Shown here: in pieces, positions 1 to 10,945 of the stretch
Layout: each line of letters begins with the position of its first letter
Numbering within the stretch: position 1 is the first letter of the stretch
Assembly: GCA_014377145.1 (NCBI GenBank)
Contig: JACMQE010000080.1
Span: 1 to 25,170 of the forward strand
DNA from: Glaciimonas sp.
GTDB taxonomy: Bacteria; Pseudomonadota; Gammaproteobacteria; Burkholderiales; Burkholderiaceae
DNA: 25,170 nt
Direction of reading: 5' to 3'
Notes under the pieces: model-generated
Database searches by the model: none
What the model saw: the letters and a program-made list of their open reading frames with translations, nothing else
What the model was told of the DNA's origin: nothing
Translations under genes and position numbers: made by a program

Positions 1-1772
1 CCATCATCGCCCACATTGACCATGGTAAATCTACCTTGGCTGATCGTATCATCCAGTTTTGTGGCGGCCTGTCTGATCGTGAAATGGAGGCCCAAGTACT
101 CGACTCGATGGATATTGAGCGGGAACGGGGCATTACTATCAAAGCACAAACAGCTGCCTTATCTTATAAGGCGTTAGATGGGACAATCTATAACCTGAAT
201 CTCATTGATACGCCTGGCCATGTCGATTTTAGCTATGAGGTAAGTCGTTCCCTATCAGCCTGTGAAGGTGCACTACTGGTGGTCGATGCCTCGCAGGGGG
301 TAGAAGCGCAAACGGTTGCAAATTGCTACACTGCCCTTGATCTAGGGCTAGAAGTTGTACCAGTTCTGAATAAAATCGATCTTCCCTCTGCAGACCCAGA
401 AAATGCTAAAGCAGAAATTGAAGATGTAATTGGTTTTGACGCTACCGGTGCCGTCCAATGTTCGGCCAAGACTGGTATGGGTGTGCGTGAAATACTTGAA
501 ACCATCATCGTCAGAGTGCCTGCGCCGAAGGGCAATACGAATGCACCTTTGCAGGCATTGATTGTTGACTCCTGGTTCGATAATTATGTTGGGGTAGTGA
601 TGTTGGTGCGTATTATTAACGGCACTTTGCGACCTAAAGACAAGATCCAATTGATGGCTGCGGGTTCGCAACATTTGACCGAAAGCATCGGTGTATTTAC
701 CCCGAGATTGCAAGTCCGGGAAAAACTGTCTGCCGGGCAGGTCGGTTTTATTATTGCGGGAATTAAAGAACTTAAGGCCGCCAAAGTCGGTGACACGGTG
801 ACATTGACGAATAATCCCGCCACTGAAGCATTACCTGGTTTTAAGGAAGTACAGCCACAGGTGTTCGCTGGTTTGTTCCCGGTCGAGTCGAATCAATATG
901 AAGCAATGCGCGATTCGCTAGAAAAACTTAAACTGAATGACGCTGCGCTCCAATATGAGCCGGAAGTATCACAGGCGTTAGGTTTTGGTTTCCGCTGCGG
1001 CTTTCTGGGCTTGCTGCATATGGAAATAGTGCAGGAGCGACTCGAACGCGAGTTCGATATGGATTTGATTACTACTGCGCCGACTGTGATTTACGAGGTC
1101 GTATTACGCAACGGCGCTATCCTTATGGTCGATAATCCCTCAAAAATGCCCGAGCCGAGCAAGATTGAAGAAATACGCGAGCCGATTGTCACCGTTAATT
1201 TGTATATGCCGCAAGAGTATGTGGGCGCTGTAATTACGTTATGCACCTCGAAGCGTGGCATGCAAATCGACATGAATTATCATGGCAAGCAAGTGAAGCT
1301 GGTTTACGAAATGCCGATGGCTGAAATTGTGTTGGATTTTTTTGATCGATTGAAATCAACTTCACGCGGTTATGCGTCGATGGATTATGAGTTCAAAGAA
1401 TACCGGTCAGCCGATGTGGTCAAGGTCGACATGCTGATTAACAGCGAAAAAGTCGATGCTTTGGCGATTATCGTGCATCGATCTAACAGCAACTATCGTG
1501 GACGTGCGGTTGCTGCAAAAATGTGTGAACTTATTCCGCGACAAATGTTTGATGTAGCGATACAAGCCGCAATCGGCGTGAATATTATCTCACGTGAAAA
1601 CGTTAAGGCACTGCGTAAGAACGTACTGGCGAAATGTTATGGCGGGGACATTAGTCGTAAGCGTAAATTGCTAGAGAAACAAAAAGCAGGTAAGAAACGT
1701 ATGAAGCAGGTTGGTTCGGTGGAAATTCCGCAAGAAGCGTTCCTCGCAATTTTACAGGTGGATGACAAATGA
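1..1772 (+). CDS. lepA: Elongation factor 4 (LepA), 5' end cut by window
   Basis: LepA is a ribosome-bound translational GTPase that can back-translocate stalled ribosomes. The frame is open from base 3, so the gene begins outside the window; only about 8-10 N-terminal residues are missing compared with the usual ~597. The G1 loop AHIDHGKST is at bases 9-35, followed by the G3 motif DTPGHVD, G4 NKID and a G5-like SAK. The C-terminal part has the LepA-specific region ending in [20 protein letters not shown], which separates it from EF-G. The stop overlaps the lepB start by four bases (ATGA), so the two are probably translationally coupled, the usual proteobacterial lepA-lepB pair. No frameshift or damaged motif is visible; the gene looks functional. 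Confidence 0.97.
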   Translation, partial: IIAHIDHGKSTLADRIIQFCGGLSDREMEAQVLDSMDIERERGITIKAQTAALSYKALDGTIYNLNLIDTPGHVDFSYEVSRSLSACEGALLVVDASQGVEAQTVANCYTALDLGLEVVPVLNKIDLPSADPENAKAEIEDVIGFDATGAVQCSAKTGMGVREILETIIVRVPAPKGNTNAPLQALIVDSWFDNYVGVVMLVRIINGTLRPKDKIQLMAAGSQHLTESIGVFTPRLQVREKLSAGQVGFIIAGIKELKAAKVGDTVTLTNNPATEALPGFKEVQPQVFAGLFPVESNQYEAMRDSLEKLKLNDAALQYEPEVSQALGFGFRCGFLGLLHMEIVQERLEREFDMDLITTAPTVIYEVVLRNGAILMVDNPSKMPEPSKIEEIREPIVTVNLYMPQEYVGAVITLCTSKRGMQIDMNYHGKQVKLVYEMPMAEIVLDFFDRLKSTSRGYASMDYEFKEYRSADVVKVDMLINSEKVDALAIIVHRSNSNYRGRAVAAKMCELIPRQMFDVAIQAAIGVNIISRENVKALRKNVLAKCYGGDISRKRKLLEKQKAGKKRMKQVGSVEIPQEAFLAILQVDDK

Positions 1773-2686
1773 CATTGCAATCCATTTTAGGAAATTTCGC
1801 ATTAATTCTGTTCGTGTTGGTAGTTGTGACGGGAATTATTTGGTTCTTGGATCGGTTTTATTTGGGTACACAGCGGCGTGCCAAAGCAGATGCGGCAATG
1901 GCAGCATTTGATGCGCGTAATGTTAAATTGCGTGCCGAAGGCATCAAGCTAGAGAGCAGCGGTCGTGCAGAGCTAGAGGCCAACTTATTACGTCAACCGA
2001 CTTGGGTTGAGTACTCCGGCAGTTTTTTCCCAGTTATCGCGATGGTATTTTTCTTGCGCTCATTTTTGTATGAGCCATTTAAGATTCCTTCTAGTTCGAT
2101 GGTGCCGACACTTTTGGTCGGCGACTTGATTTTGGTGAATAAATTTACTTATGGCATTCGTCTGCCGATCATCAACAAAAAAGTGATCGATATAAGTAGT
2201 CCTCAACGCGGTGATGTGATGGTATTTAAGTATCCTAAAGATATGTCTCTGGATTATATCAAGCGTGTCGTCGGTATTCCTGGTGATAAAATAGTTTACA
2301 GAAATAAGCACTTAACCATAAACGGAAGCGCACTCGTCTATACAGTAATGCCGGATTATTTGAATGAAGATAGTTTGAGTTACTCTAAGCAATTTAAAGA
2401 ACATCTATCGGGTGTTGCACATAAAATTGCAGTATTAGGTCAAGCGTCTCCCATTAATTTGGGTGGTGTTCAGGAGTTTCCAAATAAAGAAAATTGCTCT
2501 TACAATCTGAATGGTTTCGCTTGCACAGTTCCCACTGGACAGTATTTTATGATGGGGGATAATCGTGATAACAGCGAAGATAGTCGCTACTGGGGTTTCG
2601 TGCCGGATAAAAATATTGTTGGGAAAGCATTTTTAGTGTGGATGAATCTAGGTAATTTGAAGCGCATCGGTACATTTTTTAATTAA
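1769..2686 (+). CDS. lepB: Signal peptidase I
   Basis: Type I leader peptidase; it cleaves signal peptides of exported proteins on the periplasmic side of the inner membrane. Two hydrophobic N-terminal segments lie at about residues 8-30 and 84-100. The catalytic serine is S110 in PSSSMVPTL (box B) and the general-base lysine is K165 in [12 protein letters not shown] (box D). Box [18 protein letters not shown], lies near residue 265. The length of 305 residues is normal. The start is supported by AGGTGG about seven bases upstream and by the ATGA overlap with lepA. All catalytic residues are present, so this is a working protein by sequence. Confidence 0.96.
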   Translation: MTLQSILGNFALILFVLVVVTGIIWFLDRFYLGTQRRAKADAAMAAFDARNVKLRAEGIKLESSGRAELEANLLRQPTWVEYSGSFFPVIAMVFFLRSFLYEPFKIPSSSMVPTLLVGDLILVNKFTYGIRLPIINKKVIDISSPQRGDVMVFKYPKDMSLDYIKRVVGIPGDKIVYRNKHLTINGSALVYTVMPDYLNEDSLSYSKQFKEHLSGVAHKIAVLGQASPINLGGVQEFPNKENCSYNLNGFACTVPTGQYFMMGDNRDNSEDSRYWGFVPDKNIVGKAFLVWMNLGNLKRIGTFFN

Positions 2687-2744
2687 TCTATTTAACTTTC
2701 AAGCTATCCGAGAGTCAGTGAGTAGCAGAATTTCTTGGAAACCG

Positions 2745-3103
2745 TAAAATTAGTAGCAAGGTACTACACTTTTGAGGTCAATTATTTGGGTAGCGATTCT
2801 CAAATTTATTGTATTGATTGCCGCAAAAGTTATTTTGACTGTATTGGAATATACGTCGATCAAAAAAGCAATTGCTGCTGTAAGACCAAAGGCGAAACTG
2901 TTTAAGAAATCTAGTACGCATTTGATCGCCACGGAGAAGTCGGTTATACCGATGTCATACAAGGCAAAGAATTACCAAGAATGGCGATGACGTTGAAATA
3001 AATTTGTATATCAGAAAAAATTCCGCGGGTTGCAGCCTTCAGTTTATCAATTGACTACTCCGGCACAACCGCCAATTCATCCATTAAAAAAGCCATCGAT
3101 TGA
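2745..3103 (+). pseudogene. DUF4845 family protein, degraded
   Basis: A small membrane-anchored protein of the DUF4845 family normally sits between lepB and rnc in many beta- and gammaproteobacteria; its function is not established. Here its parts remain: QGTTLL at 2757-2774, a hydrophobic stretch (WVAILKFIVLIAAKVI), then TVLEYTSIKKAI, which matches the family core as I know it. The codons just before 2757 are TAG TAG where Gln would be expected, so the start is cut off. After about 2980 the reading moves to another frame (DDVEINLYIRKN), and the family-like tail IDYSGT appears in a third frame ending at the TGA at 3101-3103. At least one nonsense change and two frameshifts make it a pseudogene. 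The identification rests on position plus the short core motif. Confidence 0.75.
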
Positions 3104-3123
3104 TGGAGTAAGCCGCAAACCAA

Positions 3124-4083
3124 ATGGACGTTATATTATTACAAAATCGGCTAGGCCACCTCTTCAGGGACGCTACGTTGTTGCAGCAGGCTTTAACGCA
3201 TCGTAGCCATAGCACATTGCATAATGAACGGCTGGAATTTTTAGGTGATTCGGTACTGAATTGCGTCGTTGCATCGTTGCTATTTGATCGTTACGATAAG
3301 ATCGACGAAGGTGATTTGTCGCGTGTCCGTGCCAATTTGGTGAAACAGCAATCTTTATACGAGATTGCACAAAGGCTGGAGCTATCCCAATTTCTGCGCT
3401 TGGGTGAAGGGGAGCTGAAATCAGGTGGTTTTCGTCGGCCTTCCATTCTAGCTGATACGTTGGAGGCGTTGTTTGGTGCGATTTTTCTTGATGCTGGTTT
3501 CAATGTTGCCCGCGATGTCATTCGCTCATTGTATATCCCGATTTTAGATACAGTGGATCCAAAAACATTAGGGAAGGATGCTAAAACGCTATTGCAGGAA
3601 TATCTGCAAGGTAAAAAAATTGCACTACCTCAATACAACGTAGCCGCCACGCATGGTGCAGCGCATAACCAGGAGTTTGAAATTGAGTGCCTGGTGCCAA
3701 AATTAGAAATTCAGGTATTTGGTAAAGGCGGCAGTCGTCGTGCAGGCGAGCAGGCAGCTGCCAAGTTGGCACTTGAAGCAGTTCAGCTAGCTTTTGTCAA
3801 AGTACCCAGGGCACCCCGTAAAACTAAGCCTAGAACTTCTCAATTAAAACTTGCTGGTATTGCTACCATTCAGCCTGACGCTCCCGCTGATGGAGTACGG
3901 GTATTCAAACAAATCTTGTCCAAGGATTGCAGGAAAAGTGAGGCGGTGAAACACGCCCCTCATGCCCCCGGTACCACCGATGCTACTAATGGCGCAATGT
4001 TGGTCTCACCTACCGTCACGACAGTGACGACATCTACAGAGGTTGCGGTCACGTCCAAAGTTGCTATCGCTATGCGCCATTAG
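3124..4083 (+). CDS. rnc: Ribonuclease III
   Basis: Double-strand-specific endoribonuclease that processes rRNA precursors and structured RNAs. Residues 1-150 form the endonuclease domain with the signature [12 protein letters not shown] (residues 34-45, containing the metal-binding Glu38 and Asp42) and the second acidic site in [18 protein letters not shown] dsRNA-binding domain follows at about 155-223, ending [16 protein letters not shown]. Residues from about 225 to 319 are a basic then Ala/Thr/Val-rich tail with no domain I recognise; such C-terminal tails are common in Burkholderiales RNase III. The only purine-rich stretch upstream (GGAG at 3105-3108) is about 15 bases from the ATG, so initiation may be weak or coupled to the dead gene in front. 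Forms the rnc-era-recO cluster. Confidence 0.96.
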   Translation: MDVILLQNRLGHLFRDATLLQQALTHRSHSTLHNERLEFLGDSVLNCVVASLLFDRYDKIDEGDLSRVRANLVKQQSLYEIAQRLELSQFLRLGEGELKSGGFRRPSILADTLEALFGAIFLDAGFNVARDVIRSLYIPILDTVDPKTLGKDAKTLLQEYLQGKKIALPQYNVAATHGAAHNQEFEIECLVPKLEIQVFGKGGSRRAGEQAAAKLALEAVQLAFVKVPRAPRKTKPRTSQLKLAGIATIQPDAPADGVRVFKQILSKDCRKSEAVKHAPHAPGTTDATNGAMLVSPTVTTVTTSTEVAVTSKVAIAMRH

Positions 4084-4128
4084 CAAAATCCAGTACCTCA
4101 CCCTTACCGCGAATAAATCGATAACCGC

Positions 4129-5040
4129 ATGATAGATTTCGTATCCCAAGCACCCATAGCTGATTTTCGTTGCGGCTACATTGCCATTGTTGGCCGTCCC
4201 AATGTCGGTAAATCAACCTTGATGAATGAGCTTATTGGTGCCAAAGTGAGTATCACCTCGCGCAAAGCGCAGACTACACGCCACCGTATTACTGGCATTC
4301 AAACGATGCCAGGTACGCAGTTCGTGTATGTCGACACGCCAGGTTTTCAGACACGCCATTCGAATGCGCTCAACCAAACCCTGAACCGTACCGTCACGAC
4401 GACACTGACTGCTTCCGATGTCATTTTGTTTATAATCGAGGCTGGTACTTTTGGCTCGACTGATCAACAAGTCCTTGAGTTGTTACCTACTAACTTGCCG
4501 TGCATCTTGGTGATCAATAAGTCTGATCGTGTTAAAGACAAGGCCGTATTACTACCATTTGCACAAAAAATTGCGGCATTGCGTGATTTCGCGGCATTGG
4601 TGCCGGTATCGGCAAAATTACGTTTTCAGCTGGAAAATTTACAAGATGAAACACGTAAATATCTGCCGCTGAATCCACCGATGTTTGGTGAAAACGATAT
4701 TACGGATCGTAGTGAGAAATTTTTAGCTGCTGAAATTGTGCGTGAAAAGCTATTTCGTTTTGTCGGCGATGAATTGCCTTACACTAGCACAGTGCTGATT
4801 GAGAAATTTGAAATCGAGGGTGATCTGCGGCGCGTATTTGTAGCGATCCTGGTCGAGCGAAATACACATAAATCGATGATAATTGGACAGAAGGGTGCGC
4901 GCCTAAAAGATATTTCGACGCAATCCCGTCTGGATATGGAGCGTCTGTTTGGCGGCCCGGTTTATTTGGAAATTTGGGTCAAAGTAAAATCCGGCTGGGC
5001 TGATAATGAAGCTGGATTACGCGCTTACGGCTACGAATAA
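4129..5040 (+). CDS. era: GTPase Era
   Basis: Essential GTPase that binds the 3' end of 16S rRNA and helps 30S subunit maturation. The GTPase domain shows G1 GRPNVGKST (residues 22-30), G3 DTPG (about 69-72), G4 NKSD (about 131) and the G5-like VSAK. The C-terminal KH domain follows, with [11 protein letters not shown] and the conserved ending [15 protein letters not shown]. The length of 303 residues is standard. It starts 45 bases after rnc and ends nine bases before recO, consistent with one transcript. No damage is visible. Confidence 0.97.
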   Translation: MIDFVSQAPIADFRCGYIAIVGRPNVGKSTLMNELIGAKVSITSRKAQTTRHRITGIQTMPGTQFVYVDTPGFQTRHSNALNQTLNRTVTTTLTASDVILFIIEAGTFGSTDQQVLELLPTNLPCILVINKSDRVKDKAVLLPFAQKIAALRDFAALVPVSAKLRFQLENLQDETRKYLPLNPPMFGENDITDRSEKFLAAEIVREKLFRFVGDELPYTSTVLIEKFEIEGDLRRVFVAILVERNTHKSMIIGQKGARLKDISTQSRLDMERLFGGPVYLEIWVKVKSGWADNEAGLRAYGYE

Positions 5041-5049
5041 TAAAACGAT

Positions 5050-5982
5050 ATGGATGCTCCCGCCGTAGACGCGGCTATCAATGCGGTTCCTGCATCAGCG
5101 GTGTTGGGCCCTGCTAGTCGCGCCTTCGAGAATGATTCGAGTGATCAATCCTTTGCCATCCCTTCACTTATTAGTTTGGCTACCCCCATCAAAAGCGGCA
5201 AAGCAGCATCTACCAAATTTAGCACTTTAATTAGCATTGCCAAGTGTAGCCCTTGGCCATCAATAGAGTCGCGGATTGCGGCCCAACCCGGCTTTGTTCT
5301 TCATAGCTATCCACATCGTGAAACTAGTCTGATTTTAGATGTATTGACACGTGATTATGGTCGAATTGCCCTGGTTGCCAAAGGTGCTAAGCGACCGCTA
5401 TCAAAATTGCGCGGCGTATTGCAAACATTTCAACCCCTGTCCCTCAGCTGGAGCGGAAAGTCCGAAATTCGTACTTTGAATGCTGCCGAATGGGTTGGCG
5501 GAATGCTGCCGTTAGAAAAGTCAGCGTTATTGTGCGGTTTTTATTTGAACGAACTGCTAGTGAAATTATTAGCACGCGATGATGCACATCCTGCTCTATT
5601 TAATCAATATGTCGCAACATTGAACAAATTGGCGCATCAGGAACCAGCGCCAATCGTTTTGCGTCAGTTTGAGCGGGTATTGCTCAAAGAAACTGGCGTT
5701 TCTGGCGATTTTAGGATGTGCGCTAGTAGTTGCCAGCCGGTCGAGCTAGAACTAATGTATGTAGTCGATCCCGAACGTGGACCACGTCTGGCACGAATGT
5801 CTGATAACTGGCCATCTGTTAGTGGCAAGACATTGCTCGATATGGCGCGAGAGGACTATAGCGACCTAAACACACAGGCCCAGAGCAAAGTATTAATGCG
5901 GTTTTTGCTCGCTTATCATCTTGGGGGCGTACCTTTGAATACGCGCCAGATATTGATTGATTTGATGCAATTATCAAATTAG
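5050..5982 (+). CDS. recO: DNA repair protein RecO
   Basis: RecO works with RecF and RecR to load RecA onto SSB-coated single-stranded DNA during gap repair. The recognisable OB-fold begins near residue 77 ([20 protein letters not shown]) and continues through [20 protein letters not shown] mostly helical C-terminal part follows, with [10 protein letters not shown] and two cysteines near residue 224. The first ~75 residues are Ala/Ser-rich and do not belong to the core fold. The ATG at 5050 is nine bases after era; a later start would also leave the OB-fold intact, so the true N-terminus is uncertain. The gene ends just before an IS remnant that separates it from pdxJ, its usual neighbour. 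Confidence 0.92.
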   Translation: MDAPAVDAAINAVPASAVLGPASRAFENDSSDQSFAIPSLISLATPIKSGKAASTKFSTLISIAKCSPWPSIESRIAAQPGFVLHSYPHRETSLILDVLTRDYGRIALVAKGAKRPLSKLRGVLQTFQPLSLSWSGKSEIRTLNAAEWVGGMLPLEKSALLCGFYLNELLVKLLARDDAHPALFNQYVATLNKLAHQEPAPIVLRQFERVLLKETGVSGDFRMCASSCQPVELELMYVVDPERGPRLARMSDNWPSVSGKTLLDMAREDYSDLNTQAQSKVLMRFLLAYHLGGVPLNTRQILIDLMQLSN

Positions 5983-5983
5983 G

Positions 5984-6089
5984 ACTTCCATAAATCGCCC
6001 CAGCAGTGTTGTGCTCTCCTAGCAGTACTAGCGTACAGTCTTCGTCGGTAAGTTTTGGTAAGCCTGTTGCAGGAACGACTTTGCGTAAG
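5984..6089. repeat. Short element with terminal inverted repeats (IS remnant or MITE-like)
   Basis: The left end reads ACTTCCATAAATCGCCCC and the reverse complement of the right end reads ACTTACGCAAAGTCGTTCC, so the two ends are imperfect inverted repeats. The left 40 bases (5984-6023) recur at 15327-15367 with a one-base gap and a few mismatches. In that copy the terminal bases ACTTACGCAAA match the right end here exactly. This indicates a mobile element end present at least twice in the window. At 106 bp the element has no transposase of its own. It starts two bases after the recO stop. The IS family cannot be named from this alone. Confidence 0.65.
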
Positions 6090-6108
6090 TGCTAAAAATA
6101 AGACTTTG

Positions 6109-6285
6109 ATGAAAAAGTACGTGAACGATAGTGCGGTGTTATGCGGTGCAAATGGCTACGAGGCCATTGAAATGTAGTGCAAAGCCAAGCTCGACTGGTT
6201 GCTGCAATATCTTCCACTGAAAAACAGCATTCCGTTCCACAACACGATTGCTCAACTTTTCTATCATGGACAGTATGACGTTTAA
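6109..6285 (+). pseudogene. ISAs1-family transposase N-terminal fragment
   Basis: One frame reads VLCGANGYEAIEM, a TAG stop at 6175-6177, then CKAKLDWLLQYLPLKNSIP and FHNTIAQLF. This matches what I know of the N-terminal region of ISAs1-type transposases (CGANGYEAIEEWGKAKLDWL...LPxxNGIPSHDT). The stop stands where Trp is usual. The frame runs on to a TAA at 6283 and the catalytic DDE part is absent, so this is a dead fragment. It lies directly beside the inverted-repeat element at 5984-6089, so the recO-pdxJ gap has collected at least two different mobile-element remnants. Confidence 0.72.
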
Positions 6286-6836
6286 GGTATGTTTCAACTG
6301 ATGGGTGTTGATCATGTGCGGCTCTTCTGTAAGGCAATCGCGCTATGAATTTTTATTTGTCGATGTGTTCCTGCAGAGCAATGTTTCGCAATAGGGAAAA
6401 TCGGAGAGAGAACATCTTACGGCGCCGAATACTTCACTTGTTGGAGAAAATTGAGTGCAGTGCGGCGAATCAAACCGAGATTAGTCGCAGAATAATCTCT
6501 TCTGGTGCGATGGACACACTGTTCGAATTGTACATCGAGTATCCAGTGTCGTTGATGCGAGAGGGCTAACTCTATTCATGCTACGCTTACGGTTTAATAT
6601 GCAAACCTCGACCATAGAGGTAGTAATTGCCAAGTCGCTGACAACACCGTATTCGCCAGTGTGCACCTCTTGCATCAAAATAAAGGCACCTAAATGACCG
6701 TAAAATGTAAGTCATATTACAAGGCGCTGATAGCGCGTGCTTGCAGGTGTAACTTTGAACCGTCCGCCCATTTACCTACGAATCCATTACTGCATTCGCG
6801 TCTCCATTTTAAATCTATCTACAACGCGATAATCTG
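6286..6836. other. Unassigned gap before pdxJ
   Basis: About 550 bases with no convincing gene. Short open stretches exist on both strands (for example 6345-6569 forward and 6481-6678 reverse), but neither has a recognisable motif, good ribosome binding site or protein-like composition. It probably holds decayed mobile-element or gene debris between recO and pdxJ, which are normally adjacent. A promoter for pdxJ should lie near its right end, but I see no clear -35/-10 pair. Confidence 0.5.
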
Positions 6837-7598
6837 ATGAGCTATCTCAATCCAACACCGACTATCATCGACCTGGGCATCAACATCGACCATGTTGCGA
6901 CATTGCGCAATGCACGCGGTACAACCTATCCAGACCCTTTGCGTGCTGCTTTAGAGGCTGAAGAAGCCGGTGCCGATGCGATTACCCTTCACCTACGCGA
7001 AGATCGTCGTCACATCAAGGATGCTGATGTCGCAATTATCCGTCCATTATTGCACACACGCATGAATTTGGAGTCTGCCGTGATGCAGGAGATGATCGAT
7101 TTTTCTTGCAAAATCAAGCCGCACGATTCTTGTCTTGTACCAGAGCATCGGGAAGAGTTAACCACCGAAGGTGGTCTTGATGTGGTGAAGTATTTCACGC
7201 AGATTCAGTCCGCTGTGCGTCAACTGCAAGCTGAGGGGATACGTGTCAGTCTCTTTATTGATCCGAATGTGGATCAAATTCAGGCGGCTGCCGAAATCGG
7301 TGCGCCAGTGATAGAACTGCATACTGGGCGCTATGCCGAAGCTCATAATGCGAAAGACCAGCGCATCGAGTTTGAACGTGTGCAACGGGCAGTGCAAGAG
7401 GGTGTCATGCGTGGTCTAAAAGTGAATGCCGGACATGGCTTGCACTACACTAATGCTCAGGCAATTGCCACTATTCCAGACATCGCTGAATTAAATATTG
7501 GTCATGCGATTGTCGCGCACGCGTTATTCGTCGGTTGGAAAACTGCTGTGAGCGAAATGAAAGCGTTGATGGTTAAAGCGCGCCTGAACCATATTTAA
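6837..7598 (+). CDS. pdxJ: Pyridoxine 5'-phosphate synthase
   Basis: PdxJ condenses 1-deoxy-D-xylulose 5-phosphate with 3-amino-2-oxopropyl phosphate to form pyridoxine 5'-phosphate, the last ring-forming step of the DXP-dependent vitamin B6 route. The TIM-barrel shows the N-terminal motif [17 protein letters not shown], the segment [18 protein letters not shown], and the phosphate-binding C-terminal part [11 protein letters not shown] followed by [16 protein letters not shown]. The length of 253 residues is typical. No clear Shine-Dalgarno sequence precedes the ATG. acpS follows after nine bases, the conserved pdxJ-acpS pair. The gene is intact although the region upstream is full of debris. 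Confidence 0.96.
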   Translation: MSYLNPTPTIIDLGINIDHVATLRNARGTTYPDPLRAALEAEEAGADAITLHLREDRRHIKDADVAIIRPLLHTRMNLESAVMQEMIDFSCKIKPHDSCLVPEHREELTTEGGLDVVKYFTQIQSAVRQLQAEGIRVSLFIDPNVDQIQAAAEIGAPVIELHTGRYAEAHNAKDQRIEFERVQRAVQEGVMRGLKVNAGHGLHYTNAQAIATIPDIAELNIGHAIVAHALFVGWKTAVSEMKALMVKARLNHI

Positions 7599-7607
7599 AC
7601 GCATCTT

Positions 7608-8000
7608 ATGATTTACGGTATCGGCACTGACATTATCCAAATATCTCGTATTGCAACGGTACTGTTGCGGCAGGGCGATCGCTTTGCGGAAAGAATTCTT
7701 GGCTTGGAAGAACTGGCAAAATACTATCACCGTAAAACCAAAGTAGAAGCCCGAGGGATTCGGTTTTTAGCCACCCGTTTTGCAGCAAAAGAAGCATTTT
7801 CCAAAGCCCTTGGGATTGGCTTGAGAACGCCGATGACCTGGTGCACCATGCAAATGTTAAATGACCCCAGCGGTAAATCGATTGTCGTCACCAGTGGTGT
7901 ATTGGAAGAATTTATGCACAAGAACTGTTTGACCGCCCAGGTGTCCATTACCGATGAAGTTGAATATGCCCTTGCTTTTGTCATCGTAGAAAAAATATAA
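7608..8000 (+). CDS. acpS: Holo-[acyl-carrier-protein] synthase
   Basis: AcpS moves 4'-phosphopantetheine from coenzyme A to the serine of acyl carrier protein, making it active in fatty acid synthesis. The N-terminal [15 protein letters not shown] carries the metal-binding Asp, and [14 protein letters not shown] near residues 60-73 is the second conserved block with the catalytic Glu. The length of 130 residues is normal. It lies nine bases after pdxJ and 26 bases before the remains of nagZ. No defect is visible. Confidence 0.95.
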   Translation: MIYGIGTDIIQISRIATVLLRQGDRFAERILGLEELAKYYHRKTKVEARGIRFLATRFAAKEAFSKALGIGLRTPMTWCTMQMLNDPSGKSIVVTSGVLEEFMHKNCLTAQVSITDEVEYALAFVIVEKI

Positions 8001-8026
8001 ATAAACACTATTAACACCCTGATTAC

Positions 8027-8967
8027 ATGCATAACATTGTCTCCGACAACAGTCACGATCACTTTCAACGATCCGGCCCCGTGATGCTAGACGTAGTCGG
8101 TACTAGCCTGACTGCTGAAGATATTCGACGTATTCGGCATCCGCTGACAGGCGGCGTGATTCTGTTCACACGTAACTTTCAGGATCGTCTGCAACTTTGA
8201 TGGTATTAACCACTGCAATTCGCGCAGCGCGATCGAATATATTGATCGCCGTAGATCATGAAGGTGGGCGGGTCCAGCGCTTCAGAACGGATAGTTTTAA
8301 TCGATTACCTCCACTGCAGCTGCTCGGCGAGTTGTGGAATCGTGATGTATTGGCATCAACTAAAGCGGCAACAGCTGCAGGCTTTGTGCTCGCGACGGAA
8401 TTGCGGGCCTATGGCATCGACCTATCGTTCACGCCTGTACTCGATCTTGATTTTGGCGGATCGAGCGTGATTGGTGATCGTTCTTTTCATCGTGATTCAC
8501 GTATTGTCACGTTGCTGGCAAAGAGTATGAATCATGGCCTTAAACTGGCGGGAATAGCAAACTGTGGAAAACATTTTTCTGGTCATGGTTTTGTTGAAGG
8601 CGATTTATATGTCTCGATTCCAATTGATCAGCGGACTTTACAGCAGATCATGAAAGAGGACGTGAAGCCCTATGAATGGCTTGGCATGAGTTTGTCGGTG
8701 GTAATGCCCGCGCATATTATTTACCTAAAAGTCGACCAGTACTCGGCAGGATTTTCAAAAAAATGGCTGACCATTTTGCGTGAAGAAATTGGTTTTAACG
8801 GCGTTATTTTTAGTGATTATTTGAGTATGGTTGCTGCCAGTCCTGTCGGGACAGTGCTGGATGGTGCGAATGCGGCACTGCAAACTGGTTGCGATGTTGT
8901 CATGATCTGCAACTCACTTGATAAAGCTGATGCAGCGAGGTTGTTATGGAAAGTAACGTACAAATGA
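8027..8967 (+). pseudogene. nagZ: Beta-N-acetylhexosaminidase NagZ, frameshifted
   Basis: NagZ (GH3) removes N-acetylglucosamine from muropeptides during cell-wall recycling in the cytoplasm. The N-terminus reads from the ATG at 8027 ([20 protein letters not shown], then [10 protein letters not shown]) but stops at the TGA at 8198. The rest continues in another frame from about 8197 (ILIAVDHEGGRVQRF and onward), consistent with one lost base. The family motif KHFxGHGxxxxDSH reads KHFSGHGFVEGDLY, so the catalytic His is replaced by Tyr and the usual Pro by Ser. The nucleophile region FSDYLSM keeps its first Asp. Two independent defects argue for a real pseudogene, not a sequencing error. The 3' end overlaps uvrC by 22 bases. 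Confidence 0.85.
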
Positions 8968-10826
8968 CTAATTCTGTTGATCCCGATCCCCGCGCGATAG
9001 TCCTAGAAACCGTCGCTAAACTACCAAATTTGCCTGGCGTATATCGCTATTTTGATGCCGCTGATAATATTTTATATGTTGGCAAAGCACGCGAGCTAAA
9101 GAAGCGCATCTCTAGTTATTTTCAAAAAAATCTTGCTAGTCCACGCACTGCCATGATGGTTCAGCAGATTGCCAGACTGGAGACCACAGTCACACGCAGC
9201 GAGACTGAGGCATTGATCCTTGAAAATAATTTAATTAAGACTTTACAACCGCGCTATAACATTCTTTTCCGCGACGATAAATCTTATCCGTACCTTAAAA
9301 TTAGCGGTCAGGAATATCCGCGCATGAGATATTATCGTGGCGCAGTCGATAAAAAAAACCAGTATTTTGGCCCTTTTCCCAGTATGTGGGCGGTCAAAGA
9401 ATCGATGCAGATATTGCAGAAAATATTTCTACTTCGGACCTGCGAAGATTCGGTATTTTCTAATCGGACCCGGCCTTGTCTGCTGCATCAAATCCTGCGT
9501 TGCAGTGCGCCCTGTGTAGATTTGATTAGTCCTGAAGATTACGCATTGGACGTTGATAATGCCACTAAATTTTTGCGCGGTCGGCAAACTGAAGTGATGG
9601 CAACACTAGAACAAAAAATGCATACATTCGCCGCCGAATTGAAATTTGAACAGGCAGTTGTGGTGCGTAATCAAATCAGCGCTTTATCATGCGTGTTGCA
9701 CCAACAAAGTATGGAAATTATTGGCGATAGTGACATCGATATTATTGCTGCGATTGTTCAAGGTGGACTTGTTTGTGTCAATCTAGCGATGGTCCGCGGT
9801 GGTCGTCATCTTGGAGATCGCGCCTATTTCCCAATACATGTGGAAAGTGCTTTGAATGATGCAGATGAATCGATTAGCATAGCCGTCATGGTGGCATTTT
9901 TAGCCCAACATTACATCGATACGTTTATTCCTGGCACCTTGATTCTGAATCTGGTTATTGACGAGCCCGCATTAATGTTAGCATTGATGGAAAAATGCGG
10001 ACACCGCATCAATCTGGTATTTCAACCGCAGGGCCAGCGCCGCCAATGGCTGGATATGGCTCAGAAGGGCGCAGAAATTTCATTGATCCGATTGTTGTCG
10101 GAAAAAGGCTCACAGCAGGCCCGCACGCGCTCGCTGGTTGACCTACTTGGGTTGGATATCGCAGATGCTGATAACCTGCGTGCAGAATGTTTCGATATCA
10201 GTCACACCTCCGGCGAAGCAACACAGGCCTCGTGCGTAGTATTCCATCATCACAAGATGCAAAATGGCGAATACCGACGTTACAATATCAAAGACATTAA
10301 ACCTGGCGACGATTACGCAGCGATGCGACAAGTTCTGATGCGCCGCTATGAAAAAGTCGCCAGCGGTGCCGGTACAATGCCAAATATTGTATTGATCGAT
10401 GGCGGTAAAGGACAGGTTGAAATGGCACGTCAGGTGCTGACAGAGCTCGGTCTGAATACTGGTCTGATTGTCGGTGTCGCCAAAGGAGAGGGCCGTAAAG
10501 TAGGCCGGGAAACGCTAATTTTTGCGGATGAGCGAGCACCGCGCGAGTTGGGTAAAGAGTCTGCTACTTTGATGCTGATCGCCCAGATTCGTGATGAAGC
10601 GCATCGTTTTGCTATCACCGGCATGCGTGCCAGGCGCGCCAAGACACGCCAGACTTCACGCTTGGAAGAGATCGAGGGCGTGGGTGCCAAGCGGCGTCAA
10701 AAGTTGCTGGCGCGCTTCGGTGGATTGCGGGCGGTAGCAGATGCCAGTATTGATGATTTAGCCTCGGTAGAAGGCATTTCACGGCAGCTGGCGGAAGCCA
10801 TTTATAGACAACTGCATGATAGGTGA
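8946..10826 (+). CDS. uvrC: UvrABC excinuclease subunit C
   Basis: UvrC makes both incisions in nucleotide excision repair after UvrA and UvrB find the lesion. In order: a GIY-YIG nuclease domain (PGVYRYF and [13 protein letters not shown], about residues 30-60), a UVR motif that contacts UvrB (about 205-245), and the RNase H-like nuclease half with [20 protein letters not shown] and [10 protein letters not shown] double helix-hairpin-helix lies at the C-terminus ([20 protein letters not shown], then [14 protein letters not shown]). The length of 626 residues fits. The start at 8946 has GAGG five bases upstream. A second in-frame ATG at 8964 overlaps the nagZ stop as ATGA but lacks a binding site. 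The gene looks intact. Confidence 0.96.
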   Translation: MESNVQMTNSVDPDPRAIVLETVAKLPNLPGVYRYFDAADNILYVGKARELKKRISSYFQKNLASPRTAMMVQQIARLETTVTRSETEALILENNLIKTLQPRYNILFRDDKSYPYLKISGQEYPRMRYYRGAVDKKNQYFGPFPSMWAVKESMQILQKIFLLRTCEDSVFSNRTRPCLLHQILRCSAPCVDLISPEDYALDVDNATKFLRGRQTEVMATLEQKMHTFAAELKFEQAVVVRNQISALSCVLHQQSMEIIGDSDIDIIAAIVQGGLVCVNLAMVRGGRHLGDRAYFPIHVESALNDADESISIAVMVAFLAQHYIDTFIPGTLILNLVIDEPALMLALMEKCGHRINLVFQPQGQRRQWLDMAQKGAEISLIRLLSEKGSQQARTRSLVDLLGLDIADADNLRAECFDISHTSGEATQASCVVFHHHKMQNGEYRRYNIKDIKPGDDYAAMRQVLMRRYEKVASGAGTMPNIVLIDGGKGQVEMARQVLTELGLNTGLIVGVAKGEGRKVGRETLIFADERAPRELGKESATLMLIAQIRDEAHRFAITGMRARRAKTRQTSRLEEIEGVGAKRRQKLLARFGGLRAVADASIDDLASVEGISRQLAEAIYRQLHDR

Positions 10827-10945
10827 ATCCGGTCCGGCTATTGCTGTAAAGAACGTTGCGGTTTACGCGGGTTTTATTTCCCAACGCCACCATACTCCTA
10901 GATAATCAGGGCTTGGTCAATGACCAATAACATCTCATTACATCT

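Noticed and set aside
348..713. Reverse-strand open frame of 121 codons inside lepA
   Set aside because: It lies wholly within a clearly coding, conserved lepA and has no recognisable protein features; it is a shadow frame.
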